Assembly: GCF_014905175.1 (NCBI RefSeq)
Contig: NC_057788.1
Span: 13,417,404-13,481,403, forward strand
Reading direction: 5' to 3'
Length of the DNA stretch: 64,000 nt
Origin: Aphidius gifuensis
Lineage: Eukaryota; Arthropoda; Insecta; Hymenoptera; Braconidae
The translations under genes and the position numbers were made by a program. Under the pieces are notes generated by a model. That model ran no database searches, was not told the origin of the DNA, and was given only the letters and a program-made list of their open reading frames with translations. This document shows positions 1 through 10,449 of the stretch, one piece after another (positions within the stretch are counted from its first letter, which is position 1; each line of letters opens with the position of its first letter).

Positions 1-535
1 CATAATAATAATAATAATTATTATTATATTCATCGCACATAAATGTGTATGTGTGAGTTCACGAATGGATCGCTGTAAATAATAACAATAATAATAATAT
101 TGAGATATATTATTATTGCAATGGCAACGTATGTGTAAGACCTGGTCACGGATGGATCGCTGTATGGTTCCCTATACAAAATACATATCTCACATGTAGA
201 CTATTTGCTCCCACACTTACGATACTTGTGACGTAGGTGTTTTACTATAGTATAGTCGCAATGTGATATAGGCGTATGTAATACACTATGCTTGGTTCAC
301 GATAGTTCCCTCAGGTTTGGTTACGTATTTCATAATCCAATCAGGTGGACCGCGCCCCTCTACCATTTCTAAGACTGAGTTAGGCTCCCGAATTAGTTCT
401 CGTGACTCCCACGGTTGTTGGCTTCCGAGATAACCAACATGGCTCCCCCCGGTGATTTTGAGGAGGATGGTGAGAAATCCTCGTTGTTAACCTTGGCCGA
501 TAGTTCTCGCCGCGCAGGTCAGAAAATCGGTTACA
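1..535 (+). repeat. 5' LTR, right-hand part only
   Basis: Matches 7484-8012 almost base for base. I see only small indels in the first 100 bases, in AAT units and near 34-36 and 83-86. It ends in GTTACA, the inverse of the TGTAAC that begins the 3' LTR at 6894. About 580 bases of this LTR lie outside the window. Confidence 0.93.
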
Positions 536-538
536 AAA

Positions 539-556
539 TGGCTCCCAACGTGGGGC
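539..556 (+). other. Primer binding site, tRNA-Lys type
   Basis: TGGCTCCCAACGTGGGGC starts three bases after the LTR end. It is complementary to the 3' end of eukaryotic tRNA-Lys(CUU), which gives TGGCGCCCAACGTGGGGC, with one mismatch (T for G at position 5). Confidence 0.8.
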
Positions 557-950
557 CTGCCGTGAAAGGATTATGAAATAGGGGTTACCTACTGAGGCTG
601 CTATAGATTAAAATCATAGTGAATGGTTACGTTGTGTATAGAACTAGTGATTGGATACCGTAGTTACCGAAGGATACATTAAACAAGATGACTACCGTAA
701 AAACGAAAATTTAAATTTACAAATTTTCAAACTTTCCCGCCAGAAGTGGTTCACGAAAAATCCAATAGATGTCGCTAGGTACGAAAACCTAGAAGAATGG
801 ATAAGTTGTCAGCGAATTTTCTGATTGGCTGACGCCATCGGATGATGTCTCGGTTCTCTTTTGTGATTGGCCGGCACTCCTCATTGGTCGAGAAGGGCTA
901 GGAGTTGCGCAGACGGCAATTATGAGTTCTCGATGGAAGGGATGATAGCC

Positions 951-957
951 TATATAA
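951..957 (+). promoter_or_regulatory. TATA box of the internal CCHC cassette
   Basis: TATATAAGG lies 107 bases before the ATG at 1058, in the element's internal region and not in the LTR. With the poly(A) signal at 2417 it frames ORF1 as a self-contained transcription unit. Function is inferred from sequence only. Confidence 0.45.
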
Positions 958-1057
958 GGAGCTGTCTCAAATATAGCAGCTCATTATCGTCTTGGCTACC
1001 TTACGACTTGGTTCTCTTCTAACGTATTGGATCACTTCTTGACTTGGATCACTCGAC

Positions 1058-2351
1058 ATGGCTACCTCAGCTCAACAAGACGAAGCTCTCGACATAGTGG
1101 ATCACGGCAGGGATAACGAAGAGGTTAACATGGACCTGGATACCTTAATGGACGAGATGTCCAGAGATCATGAACAGCATGTAGCTGGAGGTGTTGTATC
1201 CACAGAGACAACACTCACCACAGCTTCACCAGCTCTCGGGGCAATGAGTCCATTGACCGGTTCTCTGGCTAACTTGGACATCGACCAACCCAATAACATC
1301 TTGGAAAAGGTGGCCGAAGAAATCCAGGAGTGGAGCGCTATGGAATTAATTCCAGAGATGCCTCTCACCCCTGAAAAAGCCGGTATGGATCCCGTAATAG
1401 AGGTTAGGTCCTTGGATCTCGTTGTAAACGTCCAACCAGACCAAGTGGTTGGCGAAAAAGATCGCGATGACGTTGAGGTCGATAATATCATGACCCAGGG
1501 TTCAACGTCAGAACGTTCAGCGATGTCTAGTCCAGGGGTTGTCAACACACCCGATTCGGATCTCGGACATGTGGATACCGCAGTACGTTCACTGGTAGAA
1601 CAGTTCGCGAAGGATCCCGCATTATGGCGTGATATCGTCAGAGGAGTCACTGCACTGAAACGTCCTCGTGATGACGATGACGTGACAAGTGATGCCAAGA
1701 GGAGTTGTACTCCCTCGACTGGCAGGAGTTCTCGTGCATCTCCAAGAGATCCACGAACTCCCCTCCTCGATCCCGACGCCAACTGGCGACTTCAAAATGC
1801 CAGCCTTTGGTATTAAAAAGGCGAAGCAACCAGTTGGTAACAAGGCGTATGTTGGAGGTGGTTTCGATCAAGACAGACATCATGACTTGATGATGAAAAA
1901 AAACTTCCAACAGAAACCAAGCCAGGCCCTCGCAAGAAATGCTCCCGACCAAGGTGCTGTCGTCACAAGAGTACAGCCAATGAGTGGTGCTGTAAGACCA
2001 CCGACAGTTGGCAGTGTGGCAGCTGTTTGCTACAACTGTCGTGAACCAGGGCATCGGTACTCGCAGTGCACCAAGACACCAGCACCTGAGGGGTTCTGTA
2101 GAAGATGTGGGCGCCGAGGACACACTGTTGCTACGTGTCCAAAGTGCTCAGCACGTTGGTTGGCTGCTGGTCCATATGTTCCAGCTTATGGGTGCAACGT
2201 ACCACGAGGAGTACGTTTGCCATCAGCGCCACCAAGCGAAACGGATCTCGATTTTGCTCACTCTGGAAGGTTCCCTCATCAAGATGAAGCCAGAGCACTA
2301 AGTCCACCACGCAGAGGACGAGGTCGACGTGGCTCGAGCCGCCAGCCATAA
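1058..2351 (+). pseudogene. Accessory CCHC zinc-knuckle protein (ORF1), one frameshift
   Basis: The frame starts at ATG 1058, which follows a TATA box. It encodes an acidic N-terminal half (about 230 residues, no recognised domain) and a basic stretch with KRPR...AKR that could be a nuclear localisation signal. Around 1790-1816 the reading frame shifts. The second frame (to 2351) carries two zinc knuckles: a Cys-X2-Cys-X4-His-X4-Cys starting CYNC near 2029, and a second starting FCRRC near 2095. It ends in an RG-rich tail. It sits upstream of, and is distinct from, the element's own gag at 2829, and I see no capsid motif in it. It may be a nucleic-acid-binding accessory protein or a second, diverged gag. 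The frameshift could be a mutation, a programmed shift or a sequence error. Confidence 0.6.
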
Positions 2352-2416
2352 AGATGGCCGACAGATGGATCTCGTATTTTTGCTCTCTAATAATTTTAAG
2401 TGTTGGTAATTTTATA

Positions 2417-2422
2417 AATAAA
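2417..2422 (+). terminator. Poly(A) signal AATAAA after ORF1
   Basis: AATAAA occurs 65 bases after the ORF1 stop, in the short AT-rich spacer before the second TATA box. Its position suggests ORF1 transcripts could end here. Confidence 0.4.
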
Positions 2423-2755
2423 TGGTAAAAATGAAATTACTTGTTCTCTGGTTATCTTATTTCCCTTTCCTCCTTTCAGGTTAGAGGTTAAGTAATGGTT
2501 CACTCGCTATCTTCTCGATTTTGGTTCTCGTTTGATATCTCGATTATATGTTCTGTTCGATTGTTGGTTCTCGTTCGATATTTCAATTGTCTCGATTTTA
2601 GTTCTCGTCGTATAGTAATGGATCTCTAATAGTTTTGGTTCTCGCCGCAAGTAAGACTTGGCGCGGAAGTTTTACCACTTCCACTCAGGTTGCGCAAAAG
2701 TCTTGTGCGTTGCTTGGCTCGGAGTAGGAGTTACCCTCTCTACTCTTGAAACGGG

Positions 2756-2763
2756 TATATAAG
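2756..2763 (+). promoter_or_regulatory. TATA box upstream of gag
   Basis: TATATAAG lies 73 bases before the gag ATG at 2829. It repeats the TATA-leader-ORF arrangement seen before ORF1. The LTR would normally supply the promoter, so an internal one is unexpected. Confidence 0.4.
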
Positions 2764-2828
2764 CCCAGTCGCGAGCTCAAGTAAGTCACAATCTTGGCTC
2801 TCTTTGACTAGTAAGGATCGCTTAAAGA

Positions 2829-4084
2829 ATGGCTACGTCTGAAGAAAGGTTCCCTGAAGAAACCTCTGATTCGAAACCTCTAGAAGACGACGAACAGGAA
2901 GGTCCCTCTGGTTCTCGTGGTGATATCTCTAACACCTTGTTGAAAGCTCTCGTTCATACCGTAAACGATCTCGCTGAAAGTCTCAAGACTATGGAGACTC
3001 GCCTGGCACTCTCTGAACCTCGTCCACGAGGAAGGCCAAAGAAGAATGGCAGTCGTGCTTCTTCAGTGAGCAGAGCCGCTCCAAGCCTTCGGGTTCTCGG
3101 GCCAACTCCGCCACCTGGAGACGACGAGCTTTCAGACGATCCCGATCCACGATTGGATGATTTACTCAACCATCGTGATGATGCTCGCAGAAGATCTCGC
3201 AACGATAACGAAGTTCGTACAATGCCACCAGCAAAGGTGTTCGAACTATTGAATCGTTGGAAAGTTGAGTTCTCGGGTCAGCGTAAAGAAGACGTCGAAG
3301 AATTCTTGGCGCGTATAGACGACGCTCTCGCTAGTTTTCCTATCAGGGAAGAAGATCTCTTGGGTATCTTACGTGGGTGTCTAAAAGACACAGCTCTCTT
3401 GTGGTATCGAGGGAAAGACTTTACTTGCTGGGATACAGCCCGCAAAGCTTTTCGATCTCGATTTGCTGATCTCGATTTCCAGCCATCATTAGAGGCAGAA
3501 ATATTCACACGTACACAAGGTCGGTACGAAAGTATTAGTGAATTTCTGTCCAAGATGGATGCTCTCTTTTCGAAAACGATCCCGCCAGTCGAAGGTTACA
3601 AGTAGTGTACCGTAACTTACTGCCAAAATTCCGAATTGGATTGAGATTCGATGAGTTTCTCAATCTAACCGAATTAGAAGGCATGTTAAGACGACAAGAG
3701 AAGAACATGGAATGTTCACGAAGTTGGCAACCACCACGTAGGCCAGAAGAATCGGTGTGTCCTAGCTTGGCATACAAAGAGTCTGCTAGGCCAGCTCGAG
3801 ATTCTAAGCCAAACATGGTCAACGCTCTCGATGGTGACGAGTCACCAGTAGATCCAGAAGAGTTCTCGGAAGAAGATCCCGAAATGTTGGATGCTTTGGG
3901 TCGCCCAAAGCCTCGCGGCAAGTTCAATCGTGAGAACCGCTGTTTCAATTGCAAACAGACTGGTCATCAATTTCGCGATTGTAAAGAACCACCAACATTG
4001 TTCTGTTACCGTTGTGGTAAGGTAGGGGTCACGACTATCGATTGTTCTCGATGCAACCCGGGAAACGCGAGTCCGGTCGTATAA
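2829..4084 (+). pseudogene. gag: Gag polyprotein (capsid and nucleocapsid), frameshifted
   Basis: The N-terminal frame (2829-3605) has a retrotransposon-gag capsid region, recognisable from FELLNRWKVEFSGQ, LLWYRG and the F..RFADLDFQ segment (about residues 135-235). It stops at 3603-3605, and the downstream frame (to 4084) continues the capsid with VYRNLLPKFR. It ends in two zinc knuckles, CFNC...GHQFRDC near 3942 and FCYRC near 4002; in the second the usual Gly-His pair is altered. One single-base shift at about 3600 separates the halves. The 3' end overlaps the protease frame by 43 bases in the -1 direction, the usual place for programmed gag-pol frameshifting. The start was chosen at the first ATG after the TATA box. 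Confidence 0.85.
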
Positions 4085-4716
4085 TTCACCCTGTGACTAC
4101 GATCTTGGACGATGCTAACCGACAGGGTCTCGCATATGATTGGGCCACTCCTGAATCCAATCCTATGTTGGAGAAATTGCAAAGATCTCTTGGTCCCGGT
4201 AAAAAGATAACTTTCTTTTTGAACATCTCTATCGGTGGACGTTCTCTTAATGCTTTGATGGATTCCGGTGCGACACGCACGTTCGCTGGGTTAGAAGGTA
4301 TTCGATTGCTTGAGTCTTCGAATATTCAACCATTGAAAGTTCCCGGTAAAAAGGTTCTCGTAGCTAACGGACAAGTGGAAATCATCCGACAAACGTCGAT
4401 GACTCCAATTTCACTTGGTGGCCGTACGATCTCGATAGAAACCTTATGGATGCCCTCTCTGTCAGAGTCATTCATTATAGGTATCGACTTCCTGCGTATT
4501 GCTGGAATAGTTGTGGATTTCTTTGGACAGACGTGGTTCTATCGCGATCAGCCAAATAAATCATTCTCGTTTGATCCTGTGGAATCTCTACATAGCATTA
4601 TTGCATGTAATGGATTACAGATCCCGAAAGAAGACGAACAGACGTCGTCTGAAAGACCTGTTGGATGCACACATTGCTGTCCAACTCCTACCTCTCTAAG
4701 CTCCCGGCTCATATAA
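4042..4716 (+). CDS. Retroviral-type aspartic protease domain
   Basis: This frame carries the catalytic DSGATRTF motif near 4261-4284 and the later hydrophobic pair FIIGIDFLRIAGIVVDF near 4471-4521, which together define a retropepsin. It overlaps gag by 43 bases and the RT frame by 52 bases, both in -1 relation, so protease is in a frame of its own. It would release gag and pol products by cutting the polyprotein. Ty3/gypsy elements normally fuse protease to RT, so the second shift may be a mutation. Confidence 0.85.
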   Translation: MFSMQPGKRESGRIIHPVTTILDDANRQGLAYDWATPESNPMLEKLQRSLGPGKKITFFLNISIGGRSLNALMDSGATRTFAGLEGIRLLESSNIQPLKVPGKKVLVANGQVEIIRQTSMTPISLGGRTISIETLWMPSLSESFIIGIDFLRIAGIVVDFFGQTWFYRDQPNKSFSFDPVESLHSIIACNGLQIPKEDEQTSSERPVGCTHCCPTPTSLSSRLI

Positions 4717-6296
4717 TAAACGTGGGCGATCACGAACCGATCAAGCAAAGGGTCCGGACGATGTCTCACCATAAGAAACTCGCTATATGGTCGGAGACAG
4801 ACGTCATGCTCACGAATGGGGTTATCGAACCATCAGAAAGCGATTGGTCAAGTCCAGTCGTGATGGTTAAAAAGAAAGATGGCTCACTTAGGTTCTGTGT
4901 CGATTATCGACAAGTCAATGCAGTCACTAAAAAAGACGCATATCCGCTACCGAATATGGCCGCCTTATTAGACGAACTACGTCAGGCAAATTATATCTCA
5001 ACTCTTGATTTGAGTAAGGCATATTGGCAGGTAGAGTTATCGAAAGATTCTCGAGAGATCTCGGCATTTACAGTTCCCGGTAGAGGTCTGTTTCAATTCA
5101 CCAGGATGCCGTTTGGCTTATCAAACGCCCCTGCGTCGATGCAGCGAGCTCTCGACAAATTATTGGGTCCCGAATTTTATCCACACGTCTTCGTCTATCT
5201 AGACGATATAATAATCGTGACGAAGACATTTGAGGATCACTTAGACTGGTTACGTAAGGTTCTCGACAAACTCAGAAGCGCTAATCTCACCATAAACAGA
5301 GACAAAAGTGAATTCTGTCGCGCACAGGTAAAATACCTTGGGTTTGTGATCAATAGTGAAGGGTTACAGGTGGATCCCGAGAAAACTTCAGCGGTGAGGA
5401 ATTTTCCAGCACCTCAATCGCCGAAGCAGGTCCGTAGGTTTCTTGGTATGGCTTCGTGGTATCGACGTTTCATTCCAGACTTTGCCTCTGTAGCTGCGCC
5501 GATCACGCAGCTAACCAAAAAGAGCAGTCGTTGGAAATGGGATACCGAACAACAACAAGCGTTCGATACTCTGAAAGAACGACTAACAACCACGCCTACT
5601 TTAGCCTGCCCTGATTTTTCGGCTCCGTTTACATTGCAAACTGATGCAAGTAGTGTGGGTCTCGGTGCTGTCCTGACACAGGTTCAGGATGACAAAGAAA
5701 GAGTTATCGCCTACGCGAGTAGAGCCTTAACTGATCCCGAAAAGAAATACACAGTCACTGAACAAGAATGTTTAGCTGTTGTATGGTCGATTAAAAAGTT
5801 CCGTGGATATCTCGAAGGATACCGTTTTACTGTGATCACAGATCATAGTAGTCTACGCTGGCTCCATAATTTAAAGGATCCCGGCGGTAGATTAGCAAGA
5901 TGGGCTCTCGGATTGATGGAATATGATTTCACAATCGTTCACAGAAAGGGTGCGTTACACCATGTTCCCGATGCGCTATCGAGAGCTCCCGAAGATGGAA
6001 TAGCCATCGACGCCATCTTGTCTTTACGAAATGTAAAAGACAAATGGTATATACGGCGCTGGGGAGATATCCGACGCGATCCCGAAAAGTTCCCGAGATG
6101 GAGGATCAGTGATGGACAGATGTATTTTCATCGCCCAGGCCCTTTAGCCTTGGCCGAAAATACTGATCTCGATGCGTGGAAGTTAGTACTACCACGCGAA
6201 CTACGATCTCGAGCTCTTGTTGAATGTCACGATGATCCACAAGCTGGACATCAAGGCGTCAACAGAACATATCGACGATATTTTGGGCATGCATAG
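4665..6296 (+). CDS. pol: Reverse transcriptase-RNase H with start of integrase
   Basis: The frame contains the RT fingers and palm (WSSPVVMVKKKDGSLRFCVDYR, then LDLSKAYWQ), the catalytic VYLDDIIIV near 5191-5217, and the RNase H start LQTDASSVGLGAVL near 5635. A chromodomain-free linker follows, ending in ADAL-type PDALSRAPEDG near 5970. The last 25 codons (ECHDDPQAGHQGVNRTYRRYF) are the beginning of the integrase His-His-Cys-Cys zinc domain. The frame then stops at 6296. RT and RNase H look complete with their catalytic aspartates. The ATG at 4665 is only the first one in frame; translation probably reaches this frame by shifting from the protease frame. Confidence 0.92.
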   Translation: MHTLLSNSYLSKLPAHIINVGDHEPIKQRVRTMSHHKKLAIWSETDVMLTNGVIEPSESDWSSPVVMVKKKDGSLRFCVDYRQVNAVTKKDAYPLPNMAALLDELRQANYISTLDLSKAYWQVELSKDSREISAFTVPGRGLFQFTRMPFGLSNAPASMQRALDKLLGPEFYPHVFVYLDDIIIVTKTFEDHLDWLRKVLDKLRSANLTINRDKSEFCRAQVKYLGFVINSEGLQVDPEKTSAVRNFPAPQSPKQVRRFLGMASWYRRFIPDFASVAAPITQLTKKSSRWKWDTEQQQAFDTLKERLTTTPTLACPDFSAPFTLQTDASSVGLGAVLTQVQDDKERVIAYASRALTDPEKKYTVTEQECLAVVWSIKKFRGYLEGYRFTVITDHSSLRWLHNLKDPGGRLARWALGLMEYDFTIVHRKGALHHVPDALSRAPEDGIAIDAILSLRNVKDKWYIRRWGDIRRDPEKFPRWRISDGQMYFHRPGPLALAENTDLDAWKLVLPRELRSRALVECHDDPQAGHQGVNRTYRRYFGHA

Positions 6297-6805
6297 TTCA
6301 GCCACTGCGAAATATCAACGTTGTAAAGTCTTCGCTGGTCTTATAATACATCCTATCACATGGTCCATCAAGCAAGCAACCTGCATGTTGCCAACTTAGG
6401 CCGAGAGTTGAAACAAGGAAAAAGGATCACGTAAGCGCGGGAATTGAAATGATCACGCAAAACTACGGTAGAGATAGTGTTCTCGAGATTGGCTTGAACA
6501 TGATGGCAGCGGACGCCATGATGCTTTAAGACTAGCCTTCAAATTCACTTTGCTGGAGTTCAGGCCGAAAGAAACGTCAGGCCGAACAATATAACAAGCA
6601 TCGTAATCAGGCCAACCGCAGTTAGAAAACGAATGACAACCGTCCAGCACAAGCCACCGAACAGCATCGCTAAACAAACCGTTTATGGGTCCCCTGATAA
6701 TTGTGGAAAAATTATCGCCGACAGTGTATCGGTTGACGGATCTCTGGAAAGGATAAAGGCAAGCCTCGATTACAGACTTAAAGTGTATAAAAAGGAATGA
6801 CATGT
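6297..6805 (+). pseudogene. Integrase remnant, core deleted
   Basis: No DDE core is visible in any frame. Short pieces resemble the integrase C-terminal end: a basic, Gln- and Arg-rich stretch at about 6560-6615 (SGRKKRQAEQYNKHRN) followed by a short hydrophobic segment ending LDYRLKVYKKE near 6765-6800. About 300 codons of the usual integrase are missing, with multiple stops and shifts in what is left. Confidence 0.5.
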
Positions 6806-6885
6806 GATGTCAAATGAGTTAAGCTTGAAATGTCCATAGGTCAGTAGAAGAATAGTTGGTTCTGTCAGTTTCGTCGAAACCTCAC

Positions 6886-6893
6886 GGGAGGAG
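6886..6893 (+). other. Polypurine tract
   Basis: GGGAGGAG directly precedes TGTAACG, the 3' LTR start. This is the expected plus-strand primer position and it fixes the LTR boundary. Confidence 0.8.
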
Positions 6894-8012
6894 TGTAACG
6901 AAATTTATTATTTCGTGGTTCTCGAAATAAATAATCATCAGAATAGACATGGATTATTTATTTGTTAACGTTTACGTATTAATAACCAATGGGAGTTGGC
7001 TATGAATAAATAAAGGATCACTAGTGCAAGGCTCTGTGTAGGGTCAAGACTATTATATATGACATCAATGGGGCGCCTATTCGATGTTTATAAGATGTCT
7101 TGATACACCAAACCTTCGCGGCGATGGCTCCACTCCTCCATCGAAGAGATGAACTCACCGAAGGCTGCGTACGAAGCCTGATCGTAAACCTATCGAACTG
7201 CGGGCTAGGAAAGCGCTGCGCATGTCCGGGGCGATAGGTAGGGGAGTGCTACTGGAGGTTAAAGCTCACAGCAGCTAAGCACTGAACGCCGTCGTTAGAC
7301 GACACAACTTGTCTGGCTCTCGAACTGATCTCTTGACTGGCTTTCTTGGTTCACTACTGGTTCTCTCGACATCGTTTGGATCTCTCGTAAAGGCTCCCTA
7401 GGTATCAGACGTTAAGTCCTGGTGAAACTCTGTCCGAATTTTCAATGACGGACTAATACTAATGATCACGCTATATGGTTCTCTCATAATAATAATAATT
7501 ATTATTATATTCATCTACATAAATGTGTATGTGTGAGTTCACGAATGGATCGCTTGTAATAACAATAATAATAATATTGAGATATATTATTATTGCAATG
7601 GCAACGTATGTGTAAGACCTGGTCACGGATGGATCGCTGTATGGTTCCCTATACAAAATACATATCTCACATGTAGACTATTTGCTCCCACACTTACGAT
7701 ACTTGTGACGTAGGTGTTTTACTATAGTATAGTCGCAATGTGATATAGGCGTATGTAATACACTATGCTTGGTTCACGATAGTTCCCTCAGGTTTGGTTA
7801 CGTATTTCATAATCCAATCAGGTGGACCGCGCCCCTCTACCATTTCTAAGACTGAGTTAGGCTCCCGAATTAGTTCTCGTGACTCCCACGGTTGTTGGCT
7901 TCCGAGATAACCAACATGGCTCCCCCCGGTGATTTTGAGGAGGATGGTGAGAAATCCTCGTTGTTAACCTTGGCCGATAGTTCTCGCCGCGCAGGTCAGA
8001 AAATCGGTTACA
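6894..8012 (+). repeat. 3' LTR, 1119 bp
   Basis: Begins TGTAAC after the polypurine tract and ends GTTACA, a perfect 6-bp inverted terminus. The right half repeats bases 1-535. It contains ATT/AAT runs near 7490 and 7560. The left 590 bases can only be seen in this copy. Confidence 0.88.
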
Positions 8013-8475
8013 ACATATAGCATAGTATACATATAGCATATACAACTGAAAAATGAAAATATCGCTTCACAGTATTGGTCTCATGGTTGTCATAGCCGGC
8101 ACCATAGCATTATTATTGTCAAAATTTTAGTTTGTCGGTATATAATATAATATATATTATATTAATATATATATAATATTGCATTATCGAATTTTGTTTT
8201 GAATATTCTCAAATAGATACCTACGGAATATCATAAAGTATCTATTTTGTTAATTAATTTAAGGTGTTAAGTTCAATTTCGGTTACAATAATGAAATGTC
8301 AACAAGTGTTGCCCATTCTCTTGAGGTTAGCCTTCAAAAGTGACAGTGAAAATCAACATTTGTTGTAAGTATTGATAAATAATAAAATATAATAAAATGT
8401 ATGTAATTACATATCAATATAATATAATATAATAATTTATGTTAATATGTGATAATAAAATTTATAAGTATAAGC

Positions 8476-8990
8476 ACATGTACGCATACTTATATACATA
8501 CATGCACATATGTTTGTATACCTATCCATATATATACATATAATAATAATAATATAAATAAATAAATATAAATATAATAATTAATTGAAAAACCACTTGC
8601 ATAAGTACATGAATGTATATGTATGTTTCCATTCATGTATAAATATATTATAAGTATATAGTATAATATTTATATTATTATGTGTACATATATATTATAT
8701 TATTATATGACTATATTATTTTATATATACATAATAATATAATAATAATAATTACAATCATAAGTATACTTTTATTCATACATGCACATATGTTGGTGCA
8801 TATATCTGTATATATCTATAAGTCTTATATATATATTTATATTAATTATATTAATAATAATATAAACAAATAAATATAAATATAATAATTAATTGAAAAA
8901 CCACATGCATAAGTACATGAATGGATATGTATGTTTCCATTCATGTATGAATACCTATACATATTTATATTATTATGTGTACATATATAA
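8476..8990. repeat. Two tandem copies of an AT-rich ~310-bp unit
   Basis: The segment with AATTAATTGAAAAACCAC, CATAAGTACATGAATG and GTATGTTTCCATTCATGTAT occurs at about 8560-8640 and again at about 8872-8950. Flanking TACATGCACATATGTT words repeat at the same spacing. It lies directly before the Helentron reading frame and may be its 5' subterminal repeat. Confidence 0.6.
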
Positions 8991-9042
8991 AAATATTACG
9001 ATAAAAAAATTTTATATTAATCTCTTTTTAGAATTGTTCAAT

Positions 9043-10449
9043 ATGAACGCAGAACGTTGTGAAGAGACGGAAAAATTGTCATTATCATCACAAATCCCTG
9101 ATGAATCTAAAATGGATAATGATCCCAACAAATTGAATGTTGATCAAAATAATGAAAACGAAAATGGTAATATTAATACTTATTCTTTGCCACTTTATTC
9201 AAATTGTAATTCAAAAATATGATTACTCAAATTAATGTTTGTTATAGATATGCTTGAAAAAACAAAAACCAATCTAAGTCCATCAGTCGTAGAGGCTCAA
9301 GTTTGCCATCCTGATTCAACTGATCAAAAATTACAGGAAAATCCCGTTGCCATATTAGCTCTAACACGTACCATTTTATCAAGTACTGAACGTTCACGGC
9401 AATATCGTGCTAGACAACGTGAAAAAAAATTACAGGAAAATCCTGATGCTGTATTACCTTTAACATCAGCACCTGTTTCGAATACTGAACGTTCACGGCA
9501 GTATCGTGCTAGACAAAGTGAAAAAAAATTACAGGAAAATCCTGATGCCATATTAGAGTTAACACCAACTATTTCATCAAGTACGGAACGTTCACAGCAT
9601 TATCAAAACCCGAATGGACGATTAATACAAAATAAAACGAGTACAAGTTATCCTACTCCATTAATCGTCAAGGCTCAAGTACATCATCATGATTCCGACG
9701 ATGAGGAATTACAGGAAAATCCTGCGAAGAAATCAAGACCATTTAATACTGAATGTGCACGACAATATCATGATGGACAACGTGAAAAAAAATTACAGGA
9801 AAATCCTGATGTTGTATTACCTTCAACATCAGCACCTGTCTCAAATACTGAACGTTCACGGCAGTATCGTGCTAGACAGCGTGAAAAAAAATTACAGGAA
9901 AATCCTGATGCCATATTAGCTCTAACACCTACCATTTTATCAAGTACTGAACGTTCACAGCAATATCGTTCTAGACAACGTTCAATTTCTGATGGTTCAT
10001 TACCTGTAAAATCTCCTCCAGTATCTGATGTCGATCGTGCCCGGCAATATCGTGCCAGGATAATGACTCGAAATCACCTTAATGAGGATGATATTTATTT
10101 CGAAGATGAAATTTTAGAAGAAGAAAACTCTGATGAAGATAATATTCATTCTGAAAAAAATAGTGACAATAACAGCTCGAACGATTCATCATCAAATGAC
10201 GAAATGGATTACACCGATAATTCTGTTTCACCATATAGTAATTTCCATCAATTCCGAAAAGCTTACAAACAATCTGATGAAAAGATCACAAATAATGAAT
10301 TCGGACATGTATGCTCAGTCTGTGACCGATTGTGGTTTGAAAACGATTTAAAATCTGCCTCTCCAGTGTATAGTAATATATTAAACGATATAATACCGCA
10401 GACTCCATACAAAGATATTAAACTGTATAGCACTGTCAATCTTCTTTAA
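9043..10449 (+). pseudogene. Helentron N-terminal repeat region
   Basis: From ATG 9043 the frame is stopped by TGA at 9220-9222 and continues in the same frame from 9223. A TTTTTAG just upstream could be a splice acceptor. From about 9331 to 10060 there are six units of about 33 residues built on LQENPDAILALTPTI and STERSRQYRARQREKK, one unit interrupted by a 25-residue insert. An acidic Ser/Asp/Asn-rich stretch follows (about 10080-10230), then a Cys-X2-Cys motif (CSVCDRLWF) near 10315. Such basic arginine-rich repeats occur at the N-terminus of arthropod Helitron proteins; their role is not known to me. The frame shifts at about 10436 into the next piece. Confidence 0.75.

Larger units (their letters stand above)
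1..8012 (+). mobile_element. Ty3/gypsy-type LTR retrotransposon, 5' end cut by window edge
   Basis: Bases 1-535 and 7484-8012 are a near-identical direct repeat, the LTRs. The 5' LTR is truncated by the window. Between them lie, in order, a tRNA-Lys-type primer site, an accessory CCHC gene, a gag with CCHC knuckles, a DSGA protease, reverse transcriptase, RNase H, the start of an integrase, a polypurine tract and the 3' LTR. The RT-RNase H-integrase order is that of Ty3/gypsy. Base composition is clearly richer in GC than the surrounding DNA, and the word TCTCG is very frequent. Each gene is in a different frame from the next, and the integrase core is missing, so this copy is not autonomous. 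The near identity of the LTRs points to a recent insertion. Confidence 0.93.

Noticed and set aside
1168..2123. Minus-strand frames opposite ORF1 (204, 158 and 73 codons)
   Set aside because: They mirror the + strand CCHC gene, have no domain and no start context.
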